A stretch of DNA of 48,802 nucleotides from an uncultured Pelagibacteraceae bacterium (GTDB lineage: Bacteria > Pseudomonadota > Alphaproteobacteria > Pelagibacterales > Pelagibacteraceae), in assembly GCA_902592935.1 (NCBI GenBank), contig CACJGD010000006.1, positions 1 through 48,802 on the forward strand, written 5' to 3'. The translations under genes and the position numbers were made by a program. Below, piece after piece: positions 47,199 to 48,802 of the stretch (within the stretch, counting starts at the first letter, position 1; each line of letters opens with the position of its first letter). The notes under the pieces are model-generated. The model made no database searches, was not told where the DNA came from, and saw only the letters and a list, made by a program, of their open reading frames with translations.

Positions 47199-48802
47199 AT
47201 GGAACTATCAATTATATTTCTTCCACTTATTGCATCAATTATTTCAGGTTTTTTTGGAAAATATATCGGTGATAGAAATTCTGAAATAGTAACTAGCGTA
47301 CTTGTTTCAATTTCTGCCCTCTTATCAATTTTTGTTCTTTATCAAGTAATCGTAAATCAGTATGAAGAAAATATTGTAATAGCTACTTGGATAAGCTCTG
47401 GATCACTTGATGTAAATTGGTCAATGTTAATTGATCCATTATCAGCTGTGATGTTGGTAGTTGTAACCTCTGTTTCTGCTTTAGTTCACATTTATTCAAT
47501 TGGTTACATGTCTCATGACCCTCATAAACCAAGATTTATGGCTTATTTATCATTGTTCACATTCGCGATGTTGATGCTTGTGACTTCAGATAATTTTATA
47601 CAATTATTTTTTGGTTGGGAAGGTGTTGGTTTATGTTCCTACTTCTTAATTGGTTTTTGGTTTAAAAAGGAAAGTGCAAATGCTGCAGCAATAAAAGCAT
47701 TTGTTGTAAATAGAGTAGGTGATTTTGGTTTCGCTTTAGGAATTTTCTTGATATTTTATTTATTTGGAACTGTTAATTATTCAGACGTTTTTCAACAGAT
47801 TCCAACTCTTGTAGATAAAAGTTTATCATTTTTAGGTTTTGAAGTTAAAGCAATAGATTTAATTTGTTTACTTTTATTTATTGGAGCAATGGGTAAATCT
47901 GCACAGATCTTGCTGCATACTTGGCTACCTGATGCGATGGAGGGTCCAACTCCAGTTTCTGCATTAATTCATGCAGCAACGATGGTAACAGCTGGTGTTT
48001 TTTTAGTAGTAAGGTGTTCCCCAATTTACGAATATTCACCTTTAATACTAAATTTTATAACTATTGTTGGAATGACCACTGCATTCTTTGCAGCAACTAT
48101 CGCTCTAGTTCAAACAGATATAAAAAAAATCATTGCTTACTCTACATGTAGTCAACTTGGTTATATGTTTTTTGCGGCTGGAGTAGGCGCATACAATGTT
48201 GCTATGTTTCACTTATTTACTCATGCATTTTTCAAAGCTTTATTATTTTTAGGATCTGGTTCTGTAATCCACGCATTTAAAGATGAGCAAAATATAAATA
48301 ATATGGGTGGTGTATGGAAAAAGTTGCCATACACCTATGCTTTAATGATTATTGGAACACTTGCTTTAACAGGTTTTCCATTTTTATCAGGATTTTATTC
48401 TAAAGATGCAATTATAGAATTTGCGTATTTAAAAGGTAATACTACCGGCTATTATGCTGCTGGGATTGGAATAATTACAGCATTTTTAACATCTATTTAT
48501 TCATGGAGATTAATATTTAAAACTTTCCATGGAGAGTATAACAATAAAGAGATCAAGATAGAGGAAACACATGAGTCTCCGCTAGTAATGCTTGTTCCTT
48601 TATTTATCCTCTCAATAGGAGCAATATTTGCTGGTTTTTTATTTAAAGGACTCTTTATTGGTCACGGTGATAATTTATTCTGGGCAGAGTCTATAATGTT
48701 TTTGGAGCCTTTAAGCACTGAACATCCACCTTTATGGTTTTTGCTTTTAACACCTTGTTTGGTTTTATTGTCTATTCCAATTGCTTATTACTTATTTGTT
48801 AA
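47199..48802 (+). CDS. nuoL: NADH-quinone oxidoreductase subunit L, partial (3' end outside window)
   Basis: Large antiporter-like subunit of complex I. The open frame runs from ATG 47199 to the window end, about 534 residues. It includes FFGWEGVGLCSYFLIGFWF with the key Glu of helix 5, WLPDAMEGPTPVSALIHAATMV with the Lys/His proton-path region nearby, and HLFTHAFFKALLFLGSG. The 3' part and probably nuoM and nuoN follow beyond the window. Confidence 0.96.
   Translation, partial: MELSIIFLPLIASIISGFFGKYIGDRNSEIVTSVLVSISALLSIFVLYQVIVNQYEENIVIATWISSGSLDVNWSMLIDPLSAVMLVVVTSVSALVHIYSIGYMSHDPHKPRFMAYLSLFTFAMLMLVTSDNFIQLFFGWEGVGLCSYFLIGFWFKKESANAAAIKAFVVNRVGDFGFALGIFLIFYLFGTVNYSDVFQQIPTLVDKSLSFLGFEVKAIDLICLLLFIGAMGKSAQILLHTWLPDAMEGPTPVSALIHAATMVTAGVFLVVRCSPIYEYSPLILNFITIVGMTTAFFAATIALVQTDIKKIIAYSTCSQLGYMFFAAGVGAYNVAMFHLFTHAFFKALLFLGSGSVIHAFKDEQNINNMGGVWKKLPYTYALMIIGTLALTGFPFLSGFYSKDAIIEFAYLKGNTTGYYAAGIGIITAFLTSIYSWRLIFKTFHGEYNNKEIKIEETHESPLVMLVPLFILSIGAIFAGFLFKGLFIGHGDNLFWAESIMFLEPLSTEHPPLWFLLLTPCLVLLSIPIAYYLFV

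Overview
The window looks like a piece of a SAR11 (Pelagibacterales, Alphaproteobacteria) chromosome. It is very AT-rich, has almost no intergenic space, and many neighbouring genes overlap by 1-20 bases. It carries typical SAR11 content: an aprMBA operon without dissimilatory sulfite reductase, sulfonate lyases, a TRAP transporter, and the tig-clpP-clpX-lon block followed by a complex I operon. Taxonomy is inferred from composition and gene content; no search was run.

Layout. (1) 1-2.5 kb: a folate p-aminobenzoate cluster (partial pabB, pabA, a frameshifted pabC) and a HIT protein. (2) 2.6-11.95 kb: an organosulfur island. It holds APS reductase (aprM-aprB-aprA), a 116-aa unknown, a small membrane ORF, a TauE/SafE exporter, a convergent YeiH-type exporter, sulfolactate sulfo-lyase suyB/suyA (minus strand) and, divergently, xsc. 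The likely logic is that SuyAB and Xsc release sulfite from C3 and C2 sulfonates, AprBA oxidises sulfite to APS, and the two exporters remove excess sulfite or sulfate. (3) 11.97-15.55 kb: an SGNH-hydrolase / SxtJ / DUF5989 / carbamoyltransferase cassette whose product is unknown. (4) 15.56-28.8 kb: mixed catabolic and transport genes. These include an FAD oxidoreductase, an MhpD-like hydratase, a DMT permease, an M23 peptidase, an SDR, TerC, a GMC oxidoreductase, a complete TRAP transporter with a clear hairpin between dctP and dctQ, an NCS1 permease and a zinc dehydrogenase. (5) 28.9-31.5 kb: ybgC, a family-5 uracil-DNA glycosylase, a histidine phosphatase and several tiny proteins. (6) 31.6-37.6 kb: tRNA-Leu and the protein-quality block tig, clpP, clpX, lon. 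(7) 37.8-48.8 kb: tRNA-Val, tRNA-Asp and nuoA to nuoL (nuoL runs off the end).

The most important technical observation is six single-base frame breaks, all at homopolymer or A/T-rich runs and all between 1.58 and 14.87 kb. They hit pabC, aprM, aprA, the SGNH gene (twice) and the carbamoyltransferase. Each protein continues cleanly in the next frame, and the downstream 34 kb shows none, so these are best read as base-calling errors in part of the assembly until shown otherwise. No transcriptional regulator gene, CRISPR array, insertion sequence or phage gene was seen. The two parts that most resemble an incompletely described system are the sulfonate/sulfite island with its unknown 116-aa gene and the SGNH-SxtJ-DUF5989-carbamoyltransferase cassette.
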